From Streptomyces peucetius (GTDB lineage: Bacteria > Actinomycetota > Actinomycetes > Streptomycetales > Streptomycetaceae), in NCBI RefSeq assembly GCF_025854275.1, contig NZ_CP107567.1, positions 3,968,001 to 4,032,000 on the forward strand: 64,000 nt of DNA, given 5' to 3'. This document shows positions 45,958 to 54,849 of this stretch, piece by piece. Position 1 is the first letter of the stretch, and every line of letters begins with the position of its first letter. The notes under the pieces were generated by a model, which made no database searches, was not told the origin of the DNA, and saw only the letters and a list, made by a program, of their open reading frames with translations. The translations under genes were made by a program, and so were the position numbers.

Positions 45958-46536
45958 ATGTCGGTACAGGAACGCAAGGAGCGCGAACGGGCGGGCCGCG
46001 AACGCCTCATCGTGGCGACGGCCCGAGAACTCGCCGAGCGTCAGGGCTGGGACGCGGTCACCACTCGCCGGCTCGCCGAGCGCATCGAGTACAGCCAGCC
46101 CGTCCTCTACAGCCACTTCCGCGGCAAGCGCGAGATCATCGGCGCCGTCGCCCTCGAGGGTGCCGCCGAGATGGCCGCGGCGCTGCGGGCCGCGGCCTCC
46201 GCCGCGGACGGCCCGCGCGCCCGGGTCACCACCCTCGCCCGCGCCTACCTCGACTTCGCCGAACGCAACCCGGCGGTCTACGACGCCATGTTCCAGCTCG
46301 ACGGCGGCCTCGCGTTCGCGAAGGAGGACACCCCGGAGCCTCTGAAGGACGCCTTCGCCGCCCTGGTGGAGAACCTCGGCGAGGTTGCCGGCAACGGCGT
46401 CCACCCGGCGCTGTTCACCGAGGTGTTCTGGGCGGCCCTGCACGGGCTGGCGACCCTCACCCGGGCAAAACGGCTCCCGCCGGGGGACGCCGAGCGGAGG
46501 GTGGAGCTGCTGGTGGACCGGCTCGCCCTGATCTGA
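45958..46536 (+). CDS. TetR-family transcriptional regulator
   Basis: The 192-residue protein has a TetR DNA-binding domain (RERLIVATARELAERQGWDA; TTRRLAERIEYSQPVLYSHF) followed by a helical ligand domain of the TetR_C type. It is divergent from the DUF1772 gene and flanked by two matching palindromes, so it probably represses both itself and that gene. The start is ATG 45958. Confidence 0.9.
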   Translation: MSVQERKERERAGRERLIVATARELAERQGWDAVTTRRLAERIEYSQPVLYSHFRGKREIIGAVALEGAAEMAAALRAAASAADGPRARVTTLARAYLDFAERNPAVYDAMFQLDGGLAFAKEDTPEPLKDAFAALVENLGEVAGNGVHPALFTEVFWAALHGLATLTRAKRLPPGDAERRVELLVDRLALI

Positions 46537-46650
46537 CGCAGCATCCGGGTGGGCGAGTCGCCGGGGTCTTCCGACCCGGCTGCTTTCCTACGGCATCCCT
46601 TTGGGTCGACTCGGTGAGTGAGCGCGCTGAACAGTGCGCCTCACGCTGGA

Positions 46651-48129
46651 TCAGGTCTGCGCCATGTCGACGAACCGGGAGTAGTGACCCTGGAACGCCA
46701 CGGTGATGGTCGCGGTGGGGCCGTTACGGTGCTTGGCCACGATCAGATCCGCCTCGCCCGCGCGAGGCGACTCCTTCTCGTAGGCGTCCTCACGGTGCAG
46801 CAGGATCACCATGTCCGCGTCCTGCTCGATCGAGCCCGACTCGCGGAGGTCCGAGACCATCGGCTTCTTGTCCGTGCGCTGCTCGGGACCACGGTTCAGC
46901 TGGGACAGTGCGATCACCGGGACCTCGAGCTCCTTGGCCAGCAGCTTGAGGTTACGGGACATGTCGGACACCTCTTGCTGGCGGCTCTCGGCCCGCTTGG
47001 AACCGCCCGACTGCATCAGCTGCAGATAGTCGATGACCACGAGCTTGAGGTCGTTGCGCTGCTTGAGACGGCGGCACTTCGCCCGGATCTCCATCATGGA
47101 GAGGTTCGGGGAGTCGTCGATGTACAACGGCGCCTGCGACACGTCCGGCATCCGGCGGGCCAGCCGTGTCCAGTCCTCGTCCGTCATCGTGCCGGACCGC
47201 ATGTGGTGCAACGCCACGCGGGCCTCGGCCGACAGGAGCCTCATGGCGATCTCGTTGCGGCCCATCTCCAGGGAGAAGATCACGCTGGGCAGGTTGTTCT
47301 TGATGGAGGCCGCGCGTGCGAAGTCCAGCGCCAGCGTCGACTTTCCCATCGCCGGACGGGCGGCGATCACGATCATCTGGCCGGGATGCAGACCGTTGGT
47401 GAGGGAGTCGAAGTCGGTGAAGCCCGTCGGCACACCGGTCATCTCGCCACTACGCGAACCGATCGCCTCGATCTCGTCGAGCGCGCCCTCCATGATGTCG
47501 CCGAGCGGAAGATAGTCCTCGCTCGTGCGCTGCTCGGTGACGGCGTAGATCTCGGCCTGGGCGGAGTTGACGATCTCGTCGACGTCCCCGTCGGCGGCAT
47601 AACCCATCTGCGTGATCTTGGTACCGGCTTCCACGAGTCGGCGCAGCACGGCGCGCTCGTGGACGATCTCCGCGTAGTACGAGGCGTTGGCCGCCGTCGG
47701 TACCGACTGGACGAGCGTGTGCAGATACGGGGCTCCGCCGACCCGGGTGATCTCGCCCCGTTTGACCAGCTCCGCAGCGACCGTGATCGGGTCGGCCGGC
47801 TCGCCCTTGGCGTACAGGTCGAGGATGGCCTGGTAGACCGTCTCATGGGCCGGCCGGTAGAAGTCGTGGCCCTTGATGATCTCGACGACATCGGCGATGG
47901 CGTCCTTGGACAGCAGCATGCCGCCGAGCACGGACTGCTCCGCGTCCAGATCCTGGGGCGGAACGCGCTCGAACCCTGGGGACCCTCCGTCCCAGCCGCC
48001 ACCCTCCCTCCCCCGGTCGTGCTGGTCCTCGCGGCCGCGGCCTTCGTTGCGACGCTGACGGGAGGCGGGGAGCCGGTCCCCCGGACTCTCGGCCGCCCAC
48101 GGGTCGTCCAAGGGTTCGGAAATGCTCAC
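46651..48129 (-). CDS. dnaB: Replicative DNA helicase DnaB
   Basis: The roughly 492-residue hexameric helicase has the N-terminal domain (VPPQDLDAEQSVLGGMLLSK near residue 60) and a RecA-like motor with Walker A ARPAMGKSTLALD, Walker B LVVIDYLQLM and the C-terminal DLRESGSIEQDADMVILL. A disordered charged N-terminus of about 50 residues is typical of actinobacteria. No intein interrupts it, although dnaB often hosts one. I chose GTG 48129, nine nt after GGAGGAG; GTG 48138 touches that SD. Confidence 0.97.
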   Translation of the reverse strand: MSISEPLDDPWAAESPGDRLPASRQRRNEGRGREDQHDRGREGGGWDGGSPGFERVPPQDLDAEQSVLGGMLLSKDAIADVVEIIKGHDFYRPAHETVYQAILDLYAKGEPADPITVAAELVKRGEITRVGGAPYLHTLVQSVPTAANASYYAEIVHERAVLRRLVEAGTKITQMGYAADGDVDEIVNSAQAEIYAVTEQRTSEDYLPLGDIMEGALDEIEAIGSRSGEMTGVPTGFTDFDSLTNGLHPGQMIVIAARPAMGKSTLALDFARAASIKNNLPSVIFSLEMGRNEIAMRLLSAEARVALHHMRSGTMTDEDWTRLARRMPDVSQAPLYIDDSPNLSMMEIRAKCRRLKQRNDLKLVVIDYLQLMQSGGSKRAESRQQEVSDMSRNLKLLAKELEVPVIALSQLNRGPEQRTDKKPMVSDLRESGSIEQDADMVILLHREDAYEKESPRAGEADLIVAKHRNGPTATITVAFQGHYSRFVDMAQT

Positions 48130-48290
48130 CCGGGCCACCTCCTCCCGTCCGCTCCACGGACCTACGCCGTGGCACTCTTTCTACGCCACGACACTGACAA
48201 AACGAGTCGCCCGGCTCCGCTTGAAACAGGGGCTCACGCACGCCGGGCGACGGTCCACGGTAGGCCCGCGGGCACCGTCAGCCAATCTGG

Positions 48291-48379
48291 TTATCCACAG
48301 GGACTGTGGACCAAGGACCAGATGCTGTGGAGAAGTCTCCGCAACCTGTGCACGGACCGGGGGACAGCACTGTGGAAAA
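48291..48379. promoter_or_regulatory. DnaA-box-like cluster upstream of dnaB
   Basis: TTATCCACA (48291-48299, plus), TGTGGACCA (48305-48313), TGTGGAGAA (48326-48334) and TGTGGAAAA (48371-48379) on the minus strand, the last three with one mismatch each. The 438-bp gap between dnaB and the MATE gene has no other recognisable gene. Confidence 0.5.
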
Positions 48380-48567
48380 GTTCACGACACTCTGCCCGCG
48401 ACCCCTCTGAGCTGCTACTTCGGCATCCACCGCCTGTGGGGGAGAAAAACTTTCCCCGCCGGACCAAGATCAGAACAAACGGCACACGGACGAGCGGTCC
48501 ACACACCTCACGGTAAGGAGTGCGAACGCATTGCATCTCTTACCTGTGGAAGATTAGATTGACGCCC

Positions 48568-49905
48568 ATGACACAGGTACCGGCAGAGCTGAAGGAACGA
48601 CGTCGGCGACACGACCGGGAGATCATCGCGCTCGCCGTTCCGGCCTTCGGCGCCCTGGTCGCCGAGCCGCTGTTCGTGATGGCCGACAGCGCCATCGTCG
48701 GCCATCTCGGTACCCCGCAACTGGCGGGTCTCGGTGTCGCCGCAGCGCTGCTGATGACTGCGGTCAGCGTCTTCGTCTTCCTGGCCTACGCGACCACGGC
48801 GGCGGTCGCACGGAGAGTGGGAGCGGGCGATCTCCAGGCTGCCATCCGCCAGGGAATGGACGGAATCTGGCTGGCGCTGGGGCTCGGCATCGCTGTCGTC
48901 GCCGTCACCCTCCCCACCGCCCCATGGCTGGTGGACGTGTTCGGCGCCTCCGAGACGGCCGCACCCCACGCCATCACCTATCTACGGATCTCCAGTCTCG
49001 GCATTCCCGCCATGCTGATCGTGCTCGCGGCCACCGGAGTCCTCCGGGGGCTCCAGGACACCCGCACCCCGCTGTATGTCGCCGTCTGCGGCTTCGCCGC
49101 CAACGCCGGCCTCAACGTGGGCCTCGTGTACGGGGCGGATCTCGGTATCGCCGGCTCCGCCTGGGGCACGGTGATCGCCCAGTGCGGTATGGCAGCCGCC
49201 TACCTCGTCGTCGTGGTGCGGGGAGCACGGAAGCACGGCTCGTCGCTTCGTCCCGACGCCGCCGGTATACGGGCCAGCGCCCAGGCGGGGGCCCCGCTGC
49301 TGGTCCGTACGCTCTCCCTGCGGGCCGTACTCATGATCGCCACGGCTGTGGCGGCCCGGCTCGGCGACGTGGAGATCGCCGCCCATCAGATCGTGCTCTC
49401 CCTGTGGAGCCTGATGGCCTTCGCGCTGGACGCCATCGCCATCGCCGGGCAAGCCATCATCGGCCGGTATCTCGGTGCCGGCGATGCCGCGGGTGCCCGG
49501 CAGGCATGCCGACGGATGGTGCAGTGGGGTGTGGCGTCGGGCGTAGTGCTCGGAATTCTCGTCGTGGCCTCCCGGCCGCTGGTCACCCCGCTGTTCACGG
49601 GGGATCCGTCGGTGCAGGACACGCTGATTCCCGCGCTCCTGGTCGTCGCCGTGTCGCAGCCGATCGCCGGAGTGGTCTTTGTGCTGGACGGCGTCCTGAT
49701 GGGCGCGGGCGACGGGCCGTATCTGGCGGCCGCCATGCTGCTCACGCTGGTGGTCTTCGCGCCGGCCGCACTGCTGGTGCCCGCTCTCGGCGGCGGCCTG
49801 ACCGCGCTGTGGTGGGCGATGACCTTGATGATGACGGTCCGGCTGCTGACCCTCTGGTGGCGGGCGCGTTCAGGACGATGGATCGTGACGGGCGCTACTC
49901 GCTGA
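48568..49905 (+). CDS. MATE-family efflux transporter
   Basis: The 445-residue protein has twelve predicted helices in two halves, with the family pattern ADSAIVGHLGTPQLAGLGVA near residue 40 and a matching IAAHQIVLSLWSLMAFALDA segment in the second half. It resembles the DinF-type branch. Substrates are unknown (drugs or metabolites, driven by Na+ or H+). I chose ATG 48568; the open frame extends 16 codons upstream. Confidence 0.9.
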   Translation: MTQVPAELKERRRRHDREIIALAVPAFGALVAEPLFVMADSAIVGHLGTPQLAGLGVAAALLMTAVSVFVFLAYATTAAVARRVGAGDLQAAIRQGMDGIWLALGLGIAVVAVTLPTAPWLVDVFGASETAAPHAITYLRISSLGIPAMLIVLAATGVLRGLQDTRTPLYVAVCGFAANAGLNVGLVYGADLGIAGSAWGTVIAQCGMAAAYLVVVVRGARKHGSSLRPDAAGIRASAQAGAPLLVRTLSLRAVLMIATAVAARLGDVEIAAHQIVLSLWSLMAFALDAIAIAGQAIIGRYLGAGDAAGARQACRRMVQWGVASGVVLGILVVASRPLVTPLFTGDPSVQDTLIPALLVVAVSQPIAGVVFVLDGVLMGAGDGPYLAAAMLLTLVVFAPAALLVPALGGGLTALWWAMTLMMTVRLLTLWWRARSGRWIVTGATR

Positions 49906-49927
49906 CCGGCGTAACACCCTGGTCCAG

Positions 49928-49941
49928 GTTTCACGTGAAAC
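49928..49941. other. parS site
   Basis: Perfect GTTTCACGTGAAAC, 22 bp after the MATE gene stop. Confidence 0.9.
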
Positions 49942-50062
49942 GTCGCCACGGTCGGTCGGCAGCTGCTCCGGCAAGCCACCCCGGCCCGTGCAGGCCCGCC
50001 ACAGACGCCTGTACGGCCGCAATGGTGCTCGTACAGCCACGGGGAGCGGGCTCGCAGAATAC

Positions 50063-50098
50063 GGAAAGGGCCGCGCCCCGAGGGGTACGGCCCTTCCT
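50063..50098. terminator. Terminator of the rpsF-rplI operon
   Basis: AAGGGCCG (50066-50073) pairs with CGGCCCTT (50088-50095), with flanking GGAA/TTCC partly extending the stem. It lies 23 bp past rplI on the minus strand and also faces the MATE gene. Confidence 0.6.
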
Positions 50099-50120
50099 GC
50101 TGCTCTGTCGAGCACAGCGC

Positions 50121-50567
50121 TTACGCGGCGACAACCTCGACGCCGAGCTGCGCGGCGACCTCGGGGTGCAGACGCACGGACACCTGGTGCGAGCCCAGGG
50201 TCTTGATCGGCGAACCGAGCTCGACGCGACGCTTGTCGACCTCCGGGCCACCTGCGGCCTTGATCGCCGAGGCGATGTCGGCCGGGGTGACGGAGCCGAA
50301 GAGGCGGCCGGCGTCGCCGGAGCGAACGGCAAGCCGCACCTTGACGGCCTCGAGCTGGCCCTTGATCGAGTTGGCCTGCTCGATGGTCGCGATCTCGTGG
50401 ATCTTACGGGCGCGGCGGATCTGCGCCACGTCCTTCTCGCCACCCTTGGTCCAGCGGATCGCGAAACCACGCGGGACCAGGTAGTTGCGAGCGTATCCGT
50501 CCTTGACGTCGACGACGTCGCCGGCGGCACCGAGGCCAGAGACCTCGTGGGTGAGGATGATCTTCAT
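50121..50567 (-). CDS. rplI: 50S ribosomal protein L9
   Basis: The 148-residue protein begins [21 protein letters not shown], includes [20 protein letters not shown], and has the long connecting helix and C-terminal domain of L9. It binds 23S rRNA at the L1 stalk base. It is the last gene of the rpsF-ssb-rpsR-rplI operon, 18 bp after rpsR. Confidence 0.98.
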   Translation of the reverse strand: MKIILTHEVSGLGAAGDVVDVKDGYARNYLVPRGFAIRWTKGGEKDVAQIRRARKIHEIATIEQANSIKGQLEAVKVRLAVRSGDAGRLFGSVTPADIASAIKAAGGPEVDKRRVELGSPIKTLGSHQVSVRLHPEVAAQLGVEVVAA

Positions 50568-50585
50568 GTCTAGGTCACCCTTCCC

Positions 50586-50822
50586 TTATCGCGCGGTGGA
50601 CGTGTAGGGCAGCAGCGCCATCTCACGGCTGTTCTTCACGGCCGTGGCGACGTCACGCTGGTGCTGCGTGCAGTTGCCGGTCACGCGGCGGGCACGGATC
50701 TTGCCACGGTCGGAAATGAACTTCCGCAGCATGTTCGTGTCCTTGTAGTCCACGTACGCGGTCTTGTCCTTGCAGAATGCGCAGACCTTCTTCTTAGGCT
50801 TGCGCACAGGCGGCTTCGCCAT
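50586..50822 (-). CDS. rpsR: 30S ribosomal protein S18, zinc-binding (C+) form
   Basis: The 78-residue protein has Cys residues in [10 protein letters not shown] near residue 14 and NCTQHQ near residue 51, the zinc-ribbon form. Streptomyces usually also carry a zinc-independent copy elsewhere. It pairs with S6 on the 30S platform. It lies between ssb (42 bp) and rplI (18 bp). Confidence 0.97.
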   Translation of the reverse strand: MAKPPVRKPKKKVCAFCKDKTAYVDYKDTNMLRKFISDRGKIRARRVTGNCTQHQRDVATAVKNSREMALLPYTSTAR

Positions 50823-50864
50823 GGTGTTTCTCCTGTGTGATCAAGAAGTGGGGTACGGGCCGCC

Positions 50865-51446
50865 CTAGAAGGGCGGCTCGTCCGAGTAGCCGCCGCCGGA
50901 ACCGCCGGAGCTTCCGCCCCAGCTGCCCCCGCCCTGCTGGCCACCGCCGGCCGGAGCGCCGGTCGCCCAGGGGTCGCCGGCGGGTGCCCCGCCGCCCTGC
51001 TGCTGACCGCCGCCGGGGCCACCGCCCCAGCTGCCGCCCTGCTGGCCGCCGCCACCGCCGTAGCCGCCCTGACCGCCGCGACCGGTGGTCTTGGTGACCT
51101 TGGCCGTGGCGTTCTTGAGGCTGGGGCCGACTTCCTCGACGTCCAGCTCGAAGACCGTGCGCTTGACGCCCTCGCGGTCGTCGTAGGACCGCTGCTTCAG
51201 CCGGCCCTGCACGACGACGCGCATGCCCTTCTGAAGCGACTCGGCGACGTTCTCCGCCGCCTGACGCCAGACCGAGCAGGTGAGGAAGAGGCTCTCGCCG
51301 TCCTTCCACTCATTGGTCTGACGGTCGAAGGTGCGGGGAGTGGACGCGACGCGGAACTTCGCGACCGCCGCACCGGACGGGGTGAAGCGCAGCTCGGGGT
51401 CGTCGACGAGATTGCCGACGACCGTGATGACGGTCTCGCCTGCCAT
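50865..51446 (-). CDS. ssb: Single-stranded DNA-binding protein
   Basis: The 193-residue protein has an N-terminal OB fold ([57 protein letters not shown]), a long Gly/Gln-rich linker (about residues 122-185) and the acidic tail DEPPF that binds partner proteins. It is the essential SSB of replication, co-transcribed with rpsF and rpsR in the usual order. Confidence 0.97.
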   Translation of the reverse strand: MAGETVITVVGNLVDDPELRFTPSGAAVAKFRVASTPRTFDRQTNEWKDGESLFLTCSVWRQAAENVAESLQKGMRVVVQGRLKQRSYDDREGVKRTVFELDVEEVGPSLKNATAKVTKTTGRGGQGGYGGGGGQQGGSWGGGPGGGQQQGGGAPAGDPWATGAPAGGGQQGGGSWGGSSGGSGGGYSDEPPF

Positions 51447-51519
51447 GGGTGAACCTCTCGGCGGGATTGCTTCTGGCTGCTTGCTGCTACTCGAACCCGA
51501 TGACCTCTGAGCTAGGTGC

Positions 51520-51810
51520 TCAGTGGGTCTCGGGACGGAGGACCTTGGTCCGGAGGACCGACTCGTTCAGGTTCATCTGGCGGTCGAGCTCCTTGACGAC
51601 TGCGGGCTCAGCCTGCAGGTCAATGACCGAGTAGATGCCCTCGGGCTTCTTCTTGATCTCGTAAGAGAGACGACGACGGCCCCAGGTGTCGACCTTCTCC
51701 ACCTTTCCGTTGCCCTCACGGACGACGGAGAGGAAGTTCTCGATCAGCGGGGAGACAGCTCGCTCCTCGAGATCGGGGTCGAGGATGACCATCACCTCGT
51801 AGTGACGCAT
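51520..51810 (-). CDS. rpsF: 30S ribosomal protein S6
   Basis: The 96-residue protein starts [20 protein letters not shown] and contains [20 protein letters not shown]. The ATG follows an excellent AAAGGAGGTGGG ribosome-binding site; the upstream in-frame extension is spurious. It is the first gene of the rpsF-ssb-rpsR-rplI operon. The 270-bp region upstream shows no gene. Confidence 0.97.
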
Positions 51811-52080
51811 GTGGAACCCACCTCCTTTGGACTCAGCGGCCACGGTCGATCCGTGGCAGGAGGGTCGTGATGCGTGAGCAACGGTATCGGCCGCCACTGA
51901 CAATCCCTCTCGGCCGAGTGAGATCGCTTCGTGGTCCAGGCAGACACCGGTGCAGACCGTACACAGTACCCGCACCGGGGCTTCCGGTTGAAATCCGGCG
52001 ACCTATGGCCGCAATCTGTACACATCGGGTGCGCGCGGCGCTACCATGCGCCGCCTTCCGGCACAGCCAGGAGGTGCCTC

Positions 52081-52395
52081 ATGGCACAGGCAATGCGACG
52101 ACAGTCCCCCGCTTCTCTCCTCAACACGGACGGAAAGCCCCATCCGCTTCAGGACACCCTGATGGCGGTGACGCTGGTGCTCGGTGCCGTCGCGTTCATC
52201 ACGGCGATGTTCCATCACCTACATCTGCTGAGCTCTTGGGCGGGGCTCGTCGGGATCGCCACAGGTGCCTACGGGCAGTTCATCTCGGCGACGACCCGTG
52301 AGCGATTCCTCCTGATCATCGGGCTCGGGGCATCGGCCGTCGGATTCTTCCTGGGCATGGCCCACGGTGGCCTCTTCGGCGGAGTCCTCGGCTGA
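52081..52395 (+). CDS. Small membrane protein of unknown function
   Basis: The 104-residue protein has three predicted helices (TLMAVTLVLGAVAFITAMF; SWAGLVGIATGAYGQFI; LLIIGLGASAVGFFLGMAHG). I do not recognise the family beyond being common in Streptomyces at this place. The ATG follows AGGAGG. A 15-bp terminator hairpin lies 37 bp downstream. Confidence 0.8.
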   Translation: MAQAMRRQSPASLLNTDGKPHPLQDTLMAVTLVLGAVAFITAMFHHLHLLSSWAGLVGIATGAYGQFISATTRERFLLIIGLGASAVGFFLGMAHGGLFGGVLG

Positions 52396-52431
52396 GACGG
52401 GAACCGGAAGCGGAAGCAAGCACGGAAGCAA

Positions 52432-52467
52432 GCACGGAAGCGGGCCGGGACCGGCCCGCTTCCGTGC
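52432..52467 (+). terminator. Terminator with a 15-bp stem
   Basis: GCACGGAAGCGGGCC (52432-52446) pairs perfectly with GGCCCGCTTCCGTGC (52453-52467). Just before it the unit GCAAGCACGGAA is tandemly repeated. Confidence 0.75.
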
Positions 52468-52562
52468 ACAGCCATTCGGGGCCCCGCCCCGGACCAGTAG
52501 GCTTCGGCGCGAGAGCCGGAGCCCCTGACCCATGGGGACACACCTGCCGAGGAGCGCCCCGC

Positions 52563-53681
52563 ATGAGCCTGACCCTGAGGACCATCAGTCGTGAGCAGCA
52601 TCTGGCCTATGTCCAGACCCTGCCCTCGGCTAGTCACTGCCAGGTCCCGGCGTGGGCGGACGTCAAGACGGAATGGCGCTCGGAGAACCTCGGCTGGTTC
52701 GACAAGAGCGGTGAGCTCGTCGGCGTGGGCCTGGTCCTCTACCGCCAGCTGCCCAAGATCAAGCGGTACCTGGCGTATCTCCCCGAGGGGCCGGTGATCA
52801 ACTGGTACGCCCCGAACCTGGACGACTGGCTCCAGCCGATGCTCGCGCACCTCAAGAACCAGGGCGCCTTCTCGGTGAAGATGGGCCCTCCGGTCGTCAT
52901 CCGCCGCTGGGACGCACCGGCGATCAAGGCCGGGATCCAGGACCCGGACGTGAAGCGCCTGCGGGACGTGGAGGCGACGCACATCGAACCGCGCGCCTTC
53001 GAGGTGGCGGACAGGCTGCGCAAGATGGGCTGGCAGCAGGGCGAGGACGGCGGCGCCGGCTTCGGTGACGTCCAGCCGCGCTTCGTCTATCAGGTGCCGC
53101 TGGCGAACCGCTCGCTCGACGACGTCCTCAAGGGCTTCAACCAGTTGTGGCGGCGCAACATCAAGAAGGCCGAGAAGGCCGGTGTCGAGGTCGTCCAGGG
53201 CCGCTACGAGGACCTCGAGGAGTGGCAGCGGCTCTACGAGATCACGGCCGAGCGGGACCGCTTCCGGCCGCGCCCGCTGTCGTACTTCCAGCGCATGTGG
53301 ACGGTGCTCAACAACGAGGACCCGAACCGCATGCGCCTGTACTTCGCGCGCCACAACGGGATCAACCTGTCGGCGGCGACGATGCTCGTCGTCGGCGGCC
53401 ACGTCTGGTACTCCTACGGCGCCTCGGACAACATCGGGCGCGAGGTCCGGCCCTCGAACGCGATGCAGTGGCGGATGCTCCGCGACGCGTACGCCATGGG
53501 CGCGACGGTCTACGACCTGCGGGGCATCAGCGACTCGCTCGACGAGACGGACCACCTCTTCGGTCTGATCCAGTTCAAGGTCGGCACCGGCGGAGAGGCC
53601 GTCGAATACGTCGGCGAGTGGGACTTCCCGCTCAACAAGCTGCTCCACAAGGCACTGGATCTCTACATGTCGCGCCGCTGA
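52563..53681 (+). CDS. femX: FemAB-family lipid II aminoacyltransferase (FemX-like)
   Basis: The 372-residue protein is a Fem transferase with two GNAT-like halves (QVPAWADVKTEWRSENLGWF near residue 28; RFVYQVPLANRSLDDVLKGF near residue 176; RRNIKKAEKAGVEV; YDLRGISDSLDETDHLFG near residue 319). Its likely job is adding the first glycine to lipid II, since Streptomyces peptidoglycan is cross-linked through one Gly on LL-DAP. The start is ATG 52563. It heads an envelope gene group. Confidence 0.88.
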   Translation: MSLTLRTISREQHLAYVQTLPSASHCQVPAWADVKTEWRSENLGWFDKSGELVGVGLVLYRQLPKIKRYLAYLPEGPVINWYAPNLDDWLQPMLAHLKNQGAFSVKMGPPVVIRRWDAPAIKAGIQDPDVKRLRDVEATHIEPRAFEVADRLRKMGWQQGEDGGAGFGDVQPRFVYQVPLANRSLDDVLKGFNQLWRRNIKKAEKAGVEVVQGRYEDLEEWQRLYEITAERDRFRPRPLSYFQRMWTVLNNEDPNRMRLYFARHNGINLSAATMLVVGGHVWYSYGASDNIGREVRPSNAMQWRMLRDAYAMGATVYDLRGISDSLDETDHLFGLIQFKVGTGGEAVEYVGEWDFPLNKLLHKALDLYMSRR

Positions 53682-53766
53682 CGACGCCGCGGGCGACTGA
53701 GTGGTCTCGTAAGTTTCGTACATACCTCTGATACACCGCAGCCACCAGAAAGGTTCCGGGCCGGCC

Positions 53767-54798
53767 ATGGCGCTCTCCCTCTACGTCGACACCGCTCGCT
53801 GGCGGGCGCACCAGAAATCGGTCATCGACCAGTTCCCCGGTGTCGTTCCGGTCTGCAAGGGCAACGGCTACGGCTTCGGCCACGAGCGGCTGTCGGAGGA
53901 GGCATCACGCTTCGGCGCCGACATGCTGGCCGTGGGCACGACGTACGAGGCGGCGCGGATCAAGGACTGGTTCGGAGGCGACCTGCTGGTCCTCACGCCG
54001 TTCCGGCGCGGTGAGGAACCGGTGCCGCTGCCGGACCGGGTGGTCCGCTCGGTCTCGTCGGTCGACGGAGTGCACGCCCTGGTGGGCGCACGGGTCGTCA
54101 TCGAATGCATGAGTTCGATGAAGCGGCACGGCATCTCCGAGCAGGACCTCGGCCGGCTGCACGCGGCCATAGAGGACGTACGGCTGGAGGGCTTCGCCCT
54201 GCACCTTCCGCTGGACCGCACGGACGGCTCCGACGCCGTCGAGGAGGTCATCGGCTGGATGGACCGGCTGCGTGCGGCCAGGCTGCCGCTGCACACGATG
54301 TTCGTGAGCCATCTGCGCGCCCAGGAGCAGGCCCGGCTGCAGCAGCAGTTCCCGCAGACCCGGTTCCGCGCCCGTATCGGCACCCGGCTGTGGCTCGGCG
54401 ACCACGAAGCGACGGAGTACCGCGGTGCCGTGCTCGACGTCACGCGCGTGGCGAAGGGGGATCGTTTCGGCTACCGCCAGCAGAAGGCGGCCTCCGACGG
54501 CTGGCTCGTCGTCGTCGCGGGCGGTACGTCGCACGGCGTGGGCCTGGAGGCCCCGAAGGCCCTGCACGGGGTGATGCCGCGCGCCAAGGGTGTGGCACGG
54601 GCGGGTCTGGCAACGGTCAACCGCAATCTGTCGCCGTTCGTCTGGGCCGGCAAGCAGCGCTGGTTCGCCGAGCCGCCCCACATGCAGGTCTCGATCCTCT
54701 TCGTGCCCGCCGACGCCCAGGAGCCGAAGGTCGGAGACGAACTCGTCGCGCACCTGCGGCACACGACCACCCAGTTCGACCGGCTGGTGGACCGCTAG
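53767..54798 (+). CDS. Alanine-racemase-like PLP-domain protein
   Basis: The 343-residue protein resembles the N-terminal barrel of alanine racemase: VVPVCKGNGYGFGHERL near residue 26 carries the PLP lysine and matches the V-K-A-N-A-Y-G-H-G pattern. The C-terminal part is shorter and diverged, with GYRQQKAASDGWLVVVAGG where alanine racemases have the catalytic Tyr in a GY-DG motif. It may be a racemase with other specificity or a non-catalytic relative. It lies 85 bp after femX in the same direction, suggesting a linked cell-wall role. Confidence 0.75.
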   Translation: MALSLYVDTARWRAHQKSVIDQFPGVVPVCKGNGYGFGHERLSEEASRFGADMLAVGTTYEAARIKDWFGGDLLVLTPFRRGEEPVPLPDRVVRSVSSVDGVHALVGARVVIECMSSMKRHGISEQDLGRLHAAIEDVRLEGFALHLPLDRTDGSDAVEEVIGWMDRLRAARLPLHTMFVSHLRAQEQARLQQQFPQTRFRARIGTRLWLGDHEATEYRGAVLDVTRVAKGDRFGYRQQKAASDGWLVVVAGGTSHGVGLEAPKALHGVMPRAKGVARAGLATVNRNLSPFVWAGKQRWFAEPPHMQVSILFVPADAQEPKVGDELVAHLRHTTTQFDRLVDR

Positions 54799-54804
54799 GC
54801 GGAC

Positions 54805-54826
54805 CGGCGCTCCTGACGGAGCGCCG
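54805..54826. terminator. Bidirectional terminator
   Basis: GGCGCTCC (54806-54813) pairs with GGAGCGCC (54818-54825), TGAC loop, one further C-G pair. It lies between convergent genes. Confidence 0.7.
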
Positions 54827-54849
54827 AAGGATGCCGAGGCCCTGGGGGC

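Noticed and set aside
46651..48129. Intein in dnaB
   Set aside because: The RecA core motifs are contiguous and the length is normal.
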